A DNA stretch of 64,000 nt from NCBI GenBank assembly GCA_002733765.1, contig NVWU01000011.1, positions 62,001 through 126,000 on the forward strand. Reading direction: 5' to 3'. Both the position numbers and the translations under genes were made by a program. This stretch comes from Colwellia sp. (GTDB lineage: Bacteria > Pseudomonadota > Gammaproteobacteria > Enterobacterales > Alteromonadaceae). The stretch's first letter is position 1, and each line of letters begins with the position of its first letter. This document shows positions 27,411 to 36,670 of the stretch, piece after piece. The notes under the pieces were generated by a model. That model worked only from the letters and a program-made list of their open reading frames with translations, searched no databases and was not told where the DNA came from.

Positions 27411-27451
27411 AAATAGATATACTTGAGTATTTTACTCAAGTATATCTATTT
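27411..27451. promoter_or_regulatory. Perfect 19-bp inverted repeat in the nfuA leader
   Basis: AAATAGATATACTTGAGTA, then TTT, then its exact reverse complement: a 19-base perfect stem with a 3-base loop, ending 24 bases upstream of the nfuA start. No T-run follows on either strand. It may be an operator, an mRNA stem controlling nfuA, or a palindromic insertion. Confidence 0.55.
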
Positions 27452-27767
27452 TACTCCGCAATCTTGTGATGTGCTAATTATTTTTATGCTTTTATTTTAA
27501 TTATTTTCATTTTTATATGCTGCACAGATGCAAAATTACTTATCCACCAAGGTTTGTTTTAACCTGAAAAAGTATTACTAAAGCAATTTTTGGTATTTAA
27601 AATAGGCCAACGTCATTTAAAGCCTGATCAATTAAACTGTATTGTGGGTGTTATTTATACGACTCAACTTAATAAATTATCCCCATTGGCCTTTAGCTTT
27701 CTCGTAATGAATCACCAGATAATAAGTTGTTTTTTTCTAAAATTCTTAGTACTCAAGATCAATAATT
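27452..27767. other. Intergenic region between nfuA and comF
   Basis: 316 AT-rich bases upstream of nfuA and downstream of comF, both on the minus strand. A 69-residue forward frame is open here but has no ribosome site and low-complexity hydrophobic content; I treat it as non-coding. The nfuA promoter must lie here or in the palindrome, but no clear hexamers stand out. Confidence 0.4.
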
Positions 27768-28547
27768 TTAGTTTTTTGGTAGCGTTAAACAAACAGTGAT
27801 GACAGTTACTTTTTCAACACCTTTGCATTTTAACAGTTTACTGATTTCGCTGGCGGTACTACCTGTGGTTAATACATCATCAATCAGCATTACATGTTTA
27901 ACCTTTTCAGGTAACGGTTGCGGTAAGACAAAAGCATTCGCTAAATTATTACGCCTTTGTGTGCCTGTTTGTCCAACTTGGCTGGTATTTTTTTTAATGC
28001 GAACTAAGGCTGAGCCTTGATAAGGTAATTGCAACAGTTGCGAAAACGGCTTGGCAATTAAATGCGCTTGATTATAGCCACGTAGTTGCCATTTACTGAT
28101 ATGCAGTGGCACACTTAAAACAAGATCTACGGATGATATTGACTGTGTTTCTAGCCATTTTTTTGCAAGTAAAGCAGCGAATAATGAGGCTAACTCAAAA
28201 CGACCTTGGTATTTTAATTGTGACAGCCAATGATTGAATGGCGCTAAATATGGTGAGAGGCAAAATAAATGATCGAAATGAATATTCGGTAAGCTTCTGT
28301 TTACTGCTGGCCAATTAAGTAAATCACCCTGAATAATTTCTTGTTTGAATAGCGGCAGATCAGCTAAACAAGTCGAACATATGAGTGTTTGTTGTTGGGT
28401 GGCATTGCCGCATAAGTCACACTGAGCAAAAACTAGACGAATGCGATGATAGTAAATATGAATTTGTGATTGCCAATTGTTTTTCAGTTTGCTTAACGCT
28501 AGCCATTCCATTGTTATCATCCATTTTGTAAAATAGTATTCATTCAC
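27768..28547 (-). CDS. ComF/GntX family amidophosphoribosyltransferase-like protein
   Basis: Up to 259 residues. An N-terminal zinc finger (CDLCGNATQQQTLICSTCLADLP) is followed by a phosphoribosyltransferase fold with the PRPP-binding loop VMLIDDVLTTGSTASEI and the conserved LRGYNQAHLIAK. Members (ComF, GntX/YhgH) aid uptake or use of external DNA. The start is uncertain: Met10 (28520) or Met13 (28511) are as good as the first, which lies only 20 bases from the divergent bioH start. Confidence 0.88.
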   Translation of the reverse strand: MNEYYFTKWMITMEWLALSKLKNNWQSQIHIYYHRIRLVFAQCDLCGNATQQQTLICSTCLADLPLFKQEIIQGDLLNWPAVNRSLPNIHFDHLFCLSPYLAPFNHWLSQLKYQGRFELASLFAALLAKKWLETQSISSVDLVLSVPLHISKWQLRGYNQAHLIAKPFSQLLQLPYQGSALVRIKKNTSQVGQTGTQRRNNLANAFVLPQPLPEKVKHVMLIDDVLTTGSTASEISKLLKCKGVEKVTVITVCLTLPKN

Positions 28548-28567
28548 TTACTGCTTAAGAGATAAGC

Positions 28568-29419
28568 ATGGCAGAAACGCTTCAATTTACCACTTACCTT
28601 AAACCAAAAAAACAATCTATTTCTATTGTTTTACTGCATGGATGGGGCTTGAATTCGGCTATATGGCAACCATTGATTGCGAGTTTACCTACTGAGTTGA
28701 TTGATGTTTTTCATGTGATAACCATTGATTTGCCTGGCTTTGGCATCAATGTTAATAAAGAAATCAGTCCTTATTCTTTGGTTAATATTTGTCAGCATAT
28801 TGCAAATACGGTAGAACAACCGGCAATTTATTTAGGTTGGTCTTTAGGTGGTTTAGTCGCTACTGAAATGGCGTTAATGTTCCCTGAAAAGGTGCTAGGT
28901 TTAATTACTGTTGCAAGTTCACCACGATTTCTTGAGCAAAAAATAGCAAAAGTTATTGAAGGAGAGGTAGTTAATCAGCTGGTATGGCCGGGGATAAAGC
29001 CACACGTTCTTGATGTTTTTCATCAGCAATTAGAAATAGATGCTGAAAAAACTATTAATGGATTTCTAAAGTTACAAGCGATGGGTAGCCCACATGTTCG
29101 CCAAGATATTAAACAAATAAGTCAATTAGTCTTTCAGCATGATATGGCAAATAAAAACACTTTAGATGAGTCATTAAAATTATTAGAAACAAGTGATTAC
29201 CGCTTAAGGTTAATAGATATAAATCAACCTTTTTTACGTTTATATGGCAGTGCAGATAGTTTGGTGCCTAAATCCGTTATTGAGCAAGTTGCTAAGTTTG
29301 CTAAGCATAATAGTGATCAACATATTTTTGAACGGGCATCTCATGCGCCTTTTATTTCGCACCTTGATGATTTCACTCAAGTATTAATAAATTGGCTATT
29401 AACTAAATTTGTTCGTTGA
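28568..29419 (+). CDS. bioH: Pimeloyl-ACP methyl ester carboxylesterase
   Basis: A 283-residue alpha/beta hydrolase of biotin synthesis that frees pimeloyl-ACP from its methyl ester. The nucleophile elbow GWSLGG places Ser92; the Asp in LYGSADSLVP and His in ASHAPFISH complete the triad. LLHGWGLNSAIW forms the oxyanion hole. Slightly longer than E. coli BioH (256 residues). It is divergent from comF, matching the E. coli neighbourhood and supporting the name. Confidence 0.9.
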   Translation: MAETLQFTTYLKPKKQSISIVLLHGWGLNSAIWQPLIASLPTELIDVFHVITIDLPGFGINVNKEISPYSLVNICQHIANTVEQPAIYLGWSLGGLVATEMALMFPEKVLGLITVASSPRFLEQKIAKVIEGEVVNQLVWPGIKPHVLDVFHQQLEIDAEKTINGFLKLQAMGSPHVRQDIKQISQLVFQHDMANKNTLDESLKLLETSDYRLRLIDINQPFLRLYGSADSLVPKSVIEQVAKFAKHNSDQHIFERASHAPFISHLDDFTQVLINWLLTKFVR

Positions 29420-29523
29420 TTTTTAATCATTTACTCAGTGTATGATACGACTTTACGCTTTACTTTTTTATTGTTTTGATTAATAATTAAGCAGTGCAAG
29501 GTGGGCGAAATAAGGGGGTTATA

Positions 29524-29814
29524 ATGGAAATACAATCAGCATTTAATTCAGGTATACAGGGTTTCCAAAAAGCAACGGACGAAGCTAATCAAGCCGCAGT
29601 AAATATAGCTGCTGAAACGAGTGCTAGTCGTGACGAAAGTACTATTACTCAGACAGAAATTAGCCAAACGGCAGTGAATAACGAGCAAAAAATACCTGAT
29701 TTGAATCAATCAATTGTTGATTTAAAAGTTGCTGAATTTCAAGCGAAATCATCAGCGCAGGTCATTAAGACCGCTGATGAAGTACTTGGCACTTTACTTG
29801 ATGTAACCGCTTAA
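29524..29814 (+). CDS. Miniature flagellar rod/hook-like protein (D0 helices only)
   Basis: A 96-residue protein; the ATG at 29524 is preferred to the GTG at 29494. Its first 25 residues (MEIQSAFNSGIQGFQKATDE onward) resemble the N-terminal helix of flagellar rod and hook proteins, and its last 40 (IVDLKVAEFQAKSSAQVIKT, then ADEVLGTLLDVTA) resemble their C-terminal helix. The large middle domain is absent, replaced by about 30 Gln/Thr/Ser-rich residues. No flagellar genes are nearby. The role is unknown; it neighbours a SprA-type protein by 25 bases. Confidence 0.65.
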   Translation: MEIQSAFNSGIQGFQKATDEANQAAVNIAAETSASRDESTITQTEISQTAVNNEQKIPDLNQSIVDLKVAEFQAKSSAQVIKTADEVLGTLLDVTA

Positions 29815-29839
29815 TTTTTTGGCTATGATCTAACTTATT

Positions 29840-30796
29840 ATGAATATTACTCCGCAAGCGCCTAATTTATCTGTTCCTACTGTGCTTAATCCGCACACGG
29901 AAAGCTTGCGTCGTGAAAATAACCAACGAGAAATTATCACTCAGCCTGCAGCACTGGCTCAGTCGGCAGCAGAAAAAGGTGTGTCGTCTGATCGAGAGCG
30001 GGGAAGAACGCCAGCTCAAAATAGTGAATATATTGATTTTGTTAGCCTAAAAGAAAAAGCAGAATTAGCGAACAATACTATCTCAGAGCAAAAAGGCGAT
30101 CAACAAAGCGAACACAAAGAAGAGCAGAACAAAAATTCTTCTCAACATTCTGCAATAAATGAAACACAAGATGATGAAAGCACGAACAATTTATCTGAAA
30201 GTGACTCTCACAATAAAGACGTTCAACAAGAGCGTGTTATTAATGAATTACAGCGCAGAGATAAAGAAGTTCGTTCTCATGAATTAGCACATGCGGCGGT
30301 AGGGGGATCTTTTACCGGAGCGCCTAATTATTCTTTTAAAACAGGTCCTGATGGCAAAAAATATGCGGTGAGCGGTGAAGTGTCGGTAGATCTATCTACG
30401 GTCGCAGGTAACCCCACAGCAACGATTGCAAAAATGCAAAAAGTGCATGCAGCGGCATTGGCGCCTGCCAACCCTTCAGTACAAGATACTCAGGTTGCCG
30501 CTAACGCGATACAGATTATTCTACAAGCACAATCTGAATTACAAATACAAGGTAGCCCAAAGGCCGTTGATGATGGTTTATTAGCGGTTGATTCAGATCA
30601 AATAACTGAAAGTGAATCAGGTGATGAACAACGGTTTGATGCTTTTATTAATAAAACACTGACCGCGCAAGAATCTGTTGCACCAACACAATCTAATGAG
30701 GTGTTGCAGCGCGCTGTCAGAGTTGAGACTTTTTATTCAAATATAATGCAGGCTTATGAAAAACCTGTTACTTACCAGTTTGAACTAACGGCCTAA
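29840..30796 (+). CDS. SprA-related putative metalloprotease
   Basis: A 318-residue protein of the SprA-related family (PF12118 type). The first 130 residues are polar and disordered (Gln/Glu/Ser/Asn-rich). The conserved region begins at LQRRDKEVRSHELAHAAVGG, where His147, Glu148 and His151 form an HExxH-like zinc site, and continues through GPDGKKYAVSGEVSVDLSTV, ending near residue 235. The family is found widely in proteobacteria and its substrate is unknown. It has no signal peptide. The mini rod-like gene directly upstream is a likely partner. Confidence 0.8.
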   Translation: MNITPQAPNLSVPTVLNPHTESLRRENNQREIITQPAALAQSAAEKGVSSDRERGRTPAQNSEYIDFVSLKEKAELANNTISEQKGDQQSEHKEEQNKNSSQHSAINETQDDESTNNLSESDSHNKDVQQERVINELQRRDKEVRSHELAHAAVGGSFTGAPNYSFKTGPDGKKYAVSGEVSVDLSTVAGNPTATIAKMQKVHAAALAPANPSVQDTQVAANAIQIILQAQSELQIQGSPKAVDDGLLAVDSDQITESESGDEQRFDAFINKTLTAQESVAPTQSNEVLQRAVRVETFYSNIMQAYEKPVTYQFELTA

Positions 30797-30831
30797 TTTT
30801 AATGACACTTACTTTCATTTAATCAATAAAA

Positions 30832-30855
30832 ACACCTGCAATCGCAGGTTTTTTT
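30832..30855. terminator. Terminator between the SprA-type gene and pyrE
   Basis: ACACCTGC-AATC-GCAGGT with T-run on the plus side and AATAAAAA on the other, so it can end transcripts from both converging genes. Confidence 0.85.
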
Positions 30856-30885
30856 ATTGAAACAAATAACGTGTTATAAAACGGT

Positions 30886-31551
30886 TTAAATCCCGTAGTC
30901 TTGGCGATACTGTTTAATACTGGCTAAACTTACGACTAATTCAGCATCTGTAGCCTTATCGCCGGTAAGCTTTTCTTCAAGAAAAGTAACTACGTCAGCG
31001 AGGGTGACAATAGCAATTACCTTAGTACCAAAATCGCGCTCAACTTCTTGAATGGCTGATAATTCACCTTGGCCTTTTTCTTGGCGGTCTAAGGCGATTA
31101 ATACCCCTGAAAGTTCGGCACCGTGTGCTTTAATTATTTCCATTGATTCACGAATTGCTGTGCCAGCAGTGATCACATCGTCAACCAACATGATTTTTCC
31201 GGTAAGCTCAGCGCCAACTAAGCTGCCACCTTCACCATGCGTTTTTGCTTCTTTGCGATTAAAGCAATAAGGCACATCAAGGTTGTGATGATCAAATAAT
31301 GCTACCGTGGTGGTGGTGGCAATAGGGATACCTTTATAAGCGGGGCCAAACACTAAATCAAAGTCAATGGCAGCATCAACCAGTGCGGTAGCATAAAAGC
31401 GTCCTAAACGGGCTAAATCACCACCGGTTTTAAATAAACCAGCATTAAAAAAATAGGGACTAGTGCGGCCTGATTTTAACGTAAACTGACCAAAGCGCAG
31501 TACTTGTTTAGATAAAGCAAACTCAATAAAGTCACGTTGATAATCTTTCAT
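30886..31551 (-). CDS. pyrE: Orotate phosphoribosyltransferase
   Basis: A 221-residue enzyme that joins orotate and PRPP to form OMP in pyrimidine synthesis. The start is the ATG giving [20 protein letters not shown], with a GGAG seven bases upstream; a longer frame would need a TTG overlapping that ribosome site. Motifs: [23 protein letters not shown], and the PRPP loop [16 protein letters not shown]. It follows rph by 27 bases, the classic rph-pyrE operon, though no attenuator was obvious in that gap. Confidence 0.97.
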   Translation of the reverse strand: MKDYQRDFIEFALSKQVLRFGQFTLKSGRTSPYFFNAGLFKTGGDLARLGRFYATALVDAAIDFDLVFGPAYKGIPIATTTTVALFDHHNLDVPYCFNRKEAKTHGEGGSLVGAELTGKIMLVDDVITAGTAIRESMEIIKAHGAELSGVLIALDRQEKGQGELSAIQEVERDFGTKVIAIVTLADVVTFLEEKLTGDKATDAELVVSLASIKQYRQDYGI

Positions 31552-31578
31552 TTTTTTCTCCAAATTACTTTATATATT

Positions 31579-32292
31579 TTAGCTTAATGCTGCTTTTTGG
31601 TGGTCGAATAACTCGTTGATGGCATCTTTAGATAGCTGCATCATTGCTTGCATTTCTTCAAAGCTAAAAGGCTCTTCTTCAGCAGTACCTTGCACTTCAA
31701 TAAGTTTACCTGTGTCTGTCATAACGACATTCATATCAGTGTCTGCATTTGAATCTTCTGCGTAATCTAAATCAGCGACGGCTTCGCCTTTATATATACC
31801 AACAGAGATAGCGGCAATCATATGCTTAAGTGGATTAGTTTTAATGATATCTTTAGCGCGCATATAATTAAGCGCATCAACTAAAGCAATACAAGCACCG
31901 GTAATTGAAGCCGTACGTGTACCCCCATCGGCTTGAATTACATCACAATCGACTGAAATAGTATTCTCACCTAAGGCTTTTAAGTCAACTGCGGCACGTA
32001 ACGCTCGGGCAATTAAACGTGAAATTTCTAAGGTGCGGCCACTTTGTTTTCCCATTGCTGCTTCTCTGCGCATACGGGTATGAGTAGAGCGCGGTAACAT
32101 GCCATATTCAGCCGTAATCCAACCTTTACCTTGGCCTTTCAAAAAACGTGGTACACCTTGCTCAACTGAAGCAGTACAGATAACTTTAGTGTCGCCAAAT
32201 TCAATAAGTACCGAGCCTTCAGCATGAGCGGTAAATTGACGAGTAATGGTTACTGGGCGAATTTGCCCTAATGTTCTGCCGCTTGGACGCAT
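31579..32292 (-). CDS. rph: Ribonuclease PH
   Basis: A 237-residue 3'-to-5' phosphorolytic exoribonuclease that trims tRNA 3' ends. It begins [20 protein letters not shown] and contains [20 protein letters not shown] and [19 protein letters not shown], signature regions of RNase PH. Full length, so unlike the E. coli K-12 rph-1 allele it should be active. First gene of the rph-pyrE unit. Confidence 0.97.
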   Translation of the reverse strand: MRPSGRTLGQIRPVTITRQFTAHAEGSVLIEFGDTKVICTASVEQGVPRFLKGQGKGWITAEYGMLPRSTHTRMRREAAMGKQSGRTLEISRLIARALRAAVDLKALGENTISVDCDVIQADGGTRTASITGACIALVDALNYMRAKDIIKTNPLKHMIAAISVGIYKGEAVADLDYAEDSNADTDMNVVMTDTGKLIEVQGTAEEEPFSFEEMQAMMQLSKDAINELFDHQKAALS

Positions 32293-32437
32293 AATGTGAC
32301 CCTTTTAATAAGCTTAATAATAATAATTGGCGGTATTATAATGCCTCAACACTTTTTTTGAAATATAGTTAAGACAATAAAGGTCATCTTGCCAGTAGAT
32401 CGTAATTTAATGCGATATTTTCAATAGTGAGAAAAGA

Positions 32438-32980
32438 ATGAAATCTGTTTTATTAGTGGTATTGGCTTTAATGGTGAATGTTGCTGTATTTTATGTCAGT
32501 CCAATTTATGCCGAGTCGGTTAATGATAATTTGTTATCTCACTTGTCTTTAGAATACGAACTACCGGAGTATAGTAAAGTCTATGATGATCAACGTGATC
32601 CATTTAGTGATGCCAATGCTGCTTTAATACTCGCTAAAAAAACCAATCGTAATGTTTTGATTGAGATCGGGGGAAATTGGTGTACTTGGTGTCATAAAAT
32701 GGATGCCTTCTTATTAGCAAACCCTAACGTCTATCAAGCACTGCATAACAAGTATGTACTATTAAAAATCAGCGTCAGTGATGTTAATGAAAATGAATCT
32801 TTTATGAAGTCATTACCGCCAGTTTTAGGCTATCCTCATATGTATGTTTCTACGGCAAGTGGCAAAATGTTATTGTCGAAAGATACGGCTGAACTACAAG
32901 ATAATAACGGTTACTCCAAAGAGTATTGGTTAACTTTTTTGAATCAATGGCAACGTAAAGCAACGTTACCAAAGCTATAA
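32438..32980 (+). CDS. Exported thioredoxin-family protein
   Basis: A 180-residue protein with a signal peptide (cleavage near SPIYA-ES, residues 21-26) and a thioredoxin-like domain (about 50-175) with the active site Cys82 and Cys85 in GNWCTWCHKM. The WCTWC form is typical of the Thioredoxin_7 group. It begins an operon with a Tat-exported subunit and a GMC oxidoreductase (10-base gap, then 4-base overlap), so it probably keeps that enzyme's cysteines reduced or assists its maturation in the periplasm. Confidence 0.85.
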   Translation: MKSVLLVVLALMVNVAVFYVSPIYAESVNDNLLSHLSLEYELPEYSKVYDDQRDPFSDANAALILAKKTNRNVLIEIGGNWCTWCHKMDAFLLANPNVYQALHNKYVLLKISVSDVNENESFMKSLPPVLGYPHMYVSTASGKMLLSKDTAELQDNNGYSKEYWLTFLNQWQRKATLPKL

Positions 32981-32990
32981 GGAGTATCAC

Positions 32991-33737
32991 TTGAAATCAT
33001 TTTTCGATAAAAACTATCAAAGCCCCCTTTGGTTTATGAAAAAAGGTGATAACAAAAGTGAAGATAATCAATCTCGTCGTCGATTTTTAAAGTCTGCAGC
33101 AGGCGCTACGGCCATTGCGGTATATCCTGTTATGCCACTGTCAGCAAAACAGCAAGAAAAAGCGCTTGTACAGCTAAATAAATTGAGAAAAACCGATCCC
33201 TGGTTAACGCTTGAAGCCACGCTTATGCACTTATTGCCTGAGTCGGAAGCATCAACTGAGGCTAGCCCAAGTGCAAAAAGCATTAATGCCTTAGCTTATT
33301 TGTATCAAGTAATGACAGTGCAACCAACAGAAGAAGAGGAAAAAGAATTCATTATAAAAGGGGTTGGCTGGTTGAATGGCTTTGCTCAAAGTCAGCAAGG
33401 AAAGCCTTTTGTACAATTATCAATTAAACAAAAAGAAGTAACACTTCGTGGGATCAGCAATTCGAGCGCAGGCTCTAATTGGTTATCAACTTTATTGGCC
33501 TATATATTTGAAGCCATGTTGGCTCCACCTGCTTATGGTGGTAACCCTGACGGTATTGGTTGGCAATGGCTTGAGCATCAAGGAGGATTTCCATTACCGA
33601 AAATAGGACAACGATATTTTGAATTGCCGTTACGTGGTAAAGCAAAAAATCAAATTGCTATTCGTGCAATAGAGCCTGTAAAAAGTAATACTCGTCTTGC
33701 TAATACTCCGCTAATTAAGAGAACAAACAAAGCATGA
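32991..33737 (+). CDS. Tat-exported small subunit, gluconate 2-dehydrogenase subunit 3-like
   Basis: A 248-residue protein starting at a TTG with AAGGAG six bases before it. The twin-arginine signal RRRFLKSAAGATA is at residues 29-41, preceded by an unusually long N-region of 28 residues. The mature part resembles the subunit 3 family of membrane-bound gluconate and related sugar dehydrogenases (a small chaperone-like subunit). It most likely carries the signal-less GMC flavoprotein encoded next across the membrane through the TatABC system, whose genes are also in this window. Confidence 0.8.
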   Translation: MKSFFDKNYQSPLWFMKKGDNKSEDNQSRRRFLKSAAGATAIAVYPVMPLSAKQQEKALVQLNKLRKTDPWLTLEATLMHLLPESEASTEASPSAKSINALAYLYQVMTVQPTEEEEKEFIIKGVGWLNGFAQSQQGKPFVQLSIKQKEVTLRGISNSSAGSNWLSTLLAYIFEAMLAPPAYGGNPDGIGWQWLEHQGGFPLPKIGQRYFELPLRGKAKNQIAIRAIEPVKSNTRLANTPLIKRTNKA

Positions 33738-35470
33738 AAAACATAACTTATGATATATGCATTGTTGGTAGTGGTGCTGGCGCCTCACCCGTTGCTTACA
33801 CTATGGCTAAAGCAGGCGCGAAGGTTTTAGTATTAGAAAAGGGGCCATGGCTAACAGAAAAAGAATTTTTTAAAGATGAATTAGCCATCAGTATTCATGA
33901 TGCTTATAACCCAAAGCTTAGTGATGAGCAGCATGTTATTGAAGAAGAATACGAAGATGCAGAAGGTAATGCTTTCTGGCAAGGAGAAAAAACGAGTGAT
34001 TCTGGCTGGACGTGGTGGAATGGTACGGTAGTCGGCGGCTCCTCAAATTTTATGAGTGGCTATTTTCATCGATTAAAGCCGATAGATTTTCGTTTGAAGT
34101 CTGAATTTGGCGCGATAAAAGGGGCTAATGTCGTCGATTGGCCCATTAGTTATGATGAACTTGAACCTTATTACGCCATGGTTGAACGCGAAGTAGGAGT
34201 TTCAGGACGTGTCGTTGAACATCCTCACCAAGAACCGCGCTCAACTGATTTTCCATATCCGCCCATCGCTGAAGTACCTATGTCGTCATGGATAGATAAA
34301 GCCGCAGATAAAATTGGTTATCATACAGTGCCAGTACCTCGCGCGGTGTTGTCGCAACCCGCAATGGGTCGACATAGTTGTGAATACTCAGGCTATTGTA
34401 GTAGTTATGGTTGTTCGTCGGGTGCTAAGGGCGGTGGGCGAGCTGCCTTACTTAATCATGCGGTTGCAACCGGTAACTGTACTATTAAGCCGAATGCCAA
34501 AGTGTATAAAATAGTAACAGATGATAAAGGTAAAATTACTGGTGTTCAGTATTATGATGCTCAAGGCCGTCAGCAAAGTGTTCGTGCAAAAACTTATGTG
34601 GTTGCTTGTCAGGCGGTAGAAACCTCTCGATTGTTATTGGCTTCCACAGGAGAGAAGTTTCCGTATGGTTTGGCTAATAATAATGGTCAAGTAGGTAAAA
34701 ATTTACTGTTTAGTGCTGGAGGCACAGGTAGTGGCGATTTTATTTATGAACAACTTAGTGCGCAACAGGTAAAAGAATTAAAAGTTGTTGGCCCATTTGT
34801 AAATAGAGCATTGCAAGACTGGTATCAAATTGATGACAAAGCTTTTGTTGGTGCCAATATGAACGGTCAGGCCAAAGGTGGCACCATTGATTTCTTATTT
34901 CATCAAAATCCTATTGCCCGAGCTAGTGGTACACAATGGGGTATTGATAATGAAGGGGAAGACAAATTACTTTGGGGAGAAGAATTAAAACAAAGTATCA
35001 AGCAAGAATTTACCACCTATAAAACCTTACGCTTTGAGGTATTTAATGACTGGTTGCCTACTGATGATTGCTTTGTTGCGTTAGATAATAAAGTGACGGA
35101 TAAGTGGGGCGATCCGGTTGCTAAAGTGCGTATTGGTTATCATGAGCATGATTTAGAAGTAGGTGAATACCTATCACTAAAAGCCGAAAAACTCCTCGTT
35201 GCTTTAGGAGCAAAAAATATTTCTTCTTCAGTGAGCAGTTATCCTGCAACGAACTTAATGGCAGGTGGTTGTCGTTTTGGTGATGATCCAAAAACATCAG
35301 TATTAAACAAAAACTGCCAAGCCCATGAAGTAGATAACCTTTACGTCACCGATGGCTCATTTATGCCTACGGGGGGTAGTGTGCCTTATACTTTTACTAT
35401 ATACGCCAATGCCTTTCGTGTTGCAGAGCATATTAAATATCATTGGCAGCAGGCTCAGAAACAGGCATAA
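33734..35470 (+). CDS. GMC family FAD-dependent oxidoreductase
   Basis: A 578-residue flavoprotein. The FAD-binding GSGAGA is at residues 8-13, VLVLEKGPWL ends the first beta-alpha-beta unit, GGSSNFMSGYFHRL is the second FAD contact, and the C-terminal GMC domain ends in NLYVTDGSFMPTGGSVPYTF. It resembles the large subunit of gluconate 2-dehydrogenase and sorbose-type dehydrogenases. It has no signal of its own and overlaps the Tat-signal subunit by ATGA. No cytochrome c subunit follows, which is unusual. Substrate is probably a sugar or sugar acid. Confidence 0.88.
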   Translation: MKNITYDICIVGSGAGASPVAYTMAKAGAKVLVLEKGPWLTEKEFFKDELAISIHDAYNPKLSDEQHVIEEEYEDAEGNAFWQGEKTSDSGWTWWNGTVVGGSSNFMSGYFHRLKPIDFRLKSEFGAIKGANVVDWPISYDELEPYYAMVEREVGVSGRVVEHPHQEPRSTDFPYPPIAEVPMSSWIDKAADKIGYHTVPVPRAVLSQPAMGRHSCEYSGYCSSYGCSSGAKGGGRAALLNHAVATGNCTIKPNAKVYKIVTDDKGKITGVQYYDAQGRQQSVRAKTYVVACQAVETSRLLLASTGEKFPYGLANNNGQVGKNLLFSAGGTGSGDFIYEQLSAQQVKELKVVGPFVNRALQDWYQIDDKAFVGANMNGQAKGGTIDFLFHQNPIARASGTQWGIDNEGEDKLLWGEELKQSIKQEFTTYKTLRFEVFNDWLPTDDCFVALDNKVTDKWGDPVAKVRIGYHEHDLEVGEYLSLKAEKLLVALGAKNISSSVSSYPATNLMAGGCRFGDDPKTSVLNKNCQAHEVDNLYVTDGSFMPTGGSVPYTFTIYANAFRVAEHIKYHWQQAQKQA

Positions 35471-35510
35471 TTAGCTTAATTCACTGGTATTAATCCACCG
35501 AGTCCTATTA

Positions 35511-35556
35511 TCGTCATTCCCGTAGTCACTTAGTCGGGAATCCATGCTTGCTTCAA
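35511..35556. repeat. Interspersed CGTCATTCCCG palindrome
   Basis: CGTCATTCCCGTAGTCACTT then AGTCGGGAATCC. The ATTCCCG/CGGGAAT arms and flanks match a palindromic repeat common in intergenic DNA of many proteobacteria. It lies between the GMC operon and yicC and may also act as a weak transcription end. Confidence 0.5.
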
Positions 35557-35638
35557 TCAAAAACCTCGAAGCGGGCATACTAATAGAGATGTCGATATAT
35601 TTGAGTACCATTTTTTAGCCATTTTTCAGGTAATTATT

Positions 35639-36502
35639 ATGATCCACAGCATGACGGCATTTTCACGTTTTGAAGTCAAAGGTGATTGGGGCAATGCAGT
35701 TTGGGAAATTCGCAGTGTTAACCAACGTTTTTTAGAAACTTATTTCCGTTTACCTGAACAGTTTCGGAGTATTGAACCCTTATTAAGGGAGCGTTTTCGC
35801 AAACAGTTAAACCGTGGCAAGGTTGAATGTAATTTACGCTTTAATGCTAACCCTGGAGCCAAAAATGATTTAGCACTCAATGAAAAGTTAGCTTTACAGT
35901 TAATTCAGCATGCTAACTGGATTAACGAGCAGACGTTAAACAGTAAAATCAATCCATTAGAAGTGATGCGTTGGCCAGGTGTGATGGAAGCCGCTGAAGC
36001 TGATGTTTCTGTTATTCAGGCTGAGTTGTTGGCGGGTTTTGAGCAAGCACTGAAAGATTTTATAAGTGCACGTGCTAGCGAAGGTGAAAATCTTAAAGTG
36101 ATGATTGAACAACGTCTTGATGCTATCAGCAGCGAAGCGGATAAAGTACAGAAATTTATGCCCGAAATTATTGAGTGGCAGCGTAAACGGATTACCGATA
36201 AATTTGCCGATGCTAACATTGATCTAGACTCTACTCGCGTAGAACAAGAGCTAGTATTATTAGCGCAAAAAATGGATGTTGCTGAGGAATTAGATCGCTT
36301 AACTAGTCATGTCAGTGAAACGAAAAAAATATTGATAAAAGGTGGCGCACAAGGTCGCCGTTTAGATTTTATGATGCAAGAGTTTAATCGTGAAGCGAAT
36401 ACGCTGGGCTCTAAGTCAATCAATACTGATGTTACTGCAAGTGCGGTTGAGTTAAAGGTGCTTATTGAGCAAATGCGTGAACAGATTGCGAATATAGAAT
36501 AA
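35639..36502 (+). CDS. yicC: YicC family endoribonuclease
   Basis: A 287-residue YicC-like protein: MIHSMTAFSRFEVKGDWGNA, SVNQRFLETYFRLPEQFR near the start and VAEELDRLTSHVSETKKILI, GRRLDFMMQEFNREANTLGS at the end. YicC proteins are reported RNases acting on structured RNA. The stop codon region (CAGATTGCGAATATAGAATA) is repeated 15 kb downstream and marks the insertion site of a genomic island; the coding sequence is intact after insertion. The original terminator lies beyond the island at 51479-51504. Confidence 0.95.
   Translation: MIHSMTAFSRFEVKGDWGNAVWEIRSVNQRFLETYFRLPEQFRSIEPLLRERFRKQLNRGKVECNLRFNANPGAKNDLALNEKLALQLIQHANWINEQTLNSKINPLEVMRWPGVMEAAEADVSVIQAELLAGFEQALKDFISARASEGENLKVMIEQRLDAISSEADKVQKFMPEIIEWQRKRITDKFADANIDLDSTRVEQELVLLAQKMDVAEELDRLTSHVSETKKILIKGGAQGRRLDFMMQEFNREANTLGSKSINTDVTASAVELKVLIEQMREQIANIE
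36482..36501. other. Left attachment-site repeat (attL core)
   Basis: CAGATTGCGAATATAGAATA, the last 19 coding and stop-codon bases of yicC, identical to 51427-51446. An integrase remnant begins 170 bases downstream. Confidence 0.85.
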
Positions 36503-36670
36503 CGTTCGTACCAGTTAACGCCTGCCCATAAACCTTTAAAAATCATCACTTAATTATAATTGCTGTTTGCTCTTGTTCGTAATAGTTTGCTAAAGTACAT
36601 GTCCAACTGGTTACTAAACCAAAGTAGTAACCATTGCATATAAATTTAGTAACCACTTTAGGCTAGCATC

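Noticed and set aside
27590-27799. 69-residue forward frame between nfuA and comF.
   Set aside because: Low-complexity hydrophobic content, no start context, and overlap with the comF 3' end.
36482-36501. Island inserted in a tRNA gene.
   Set aside because: No tRNA sequence is present at either border; the repeat is the 3' end of yicC.
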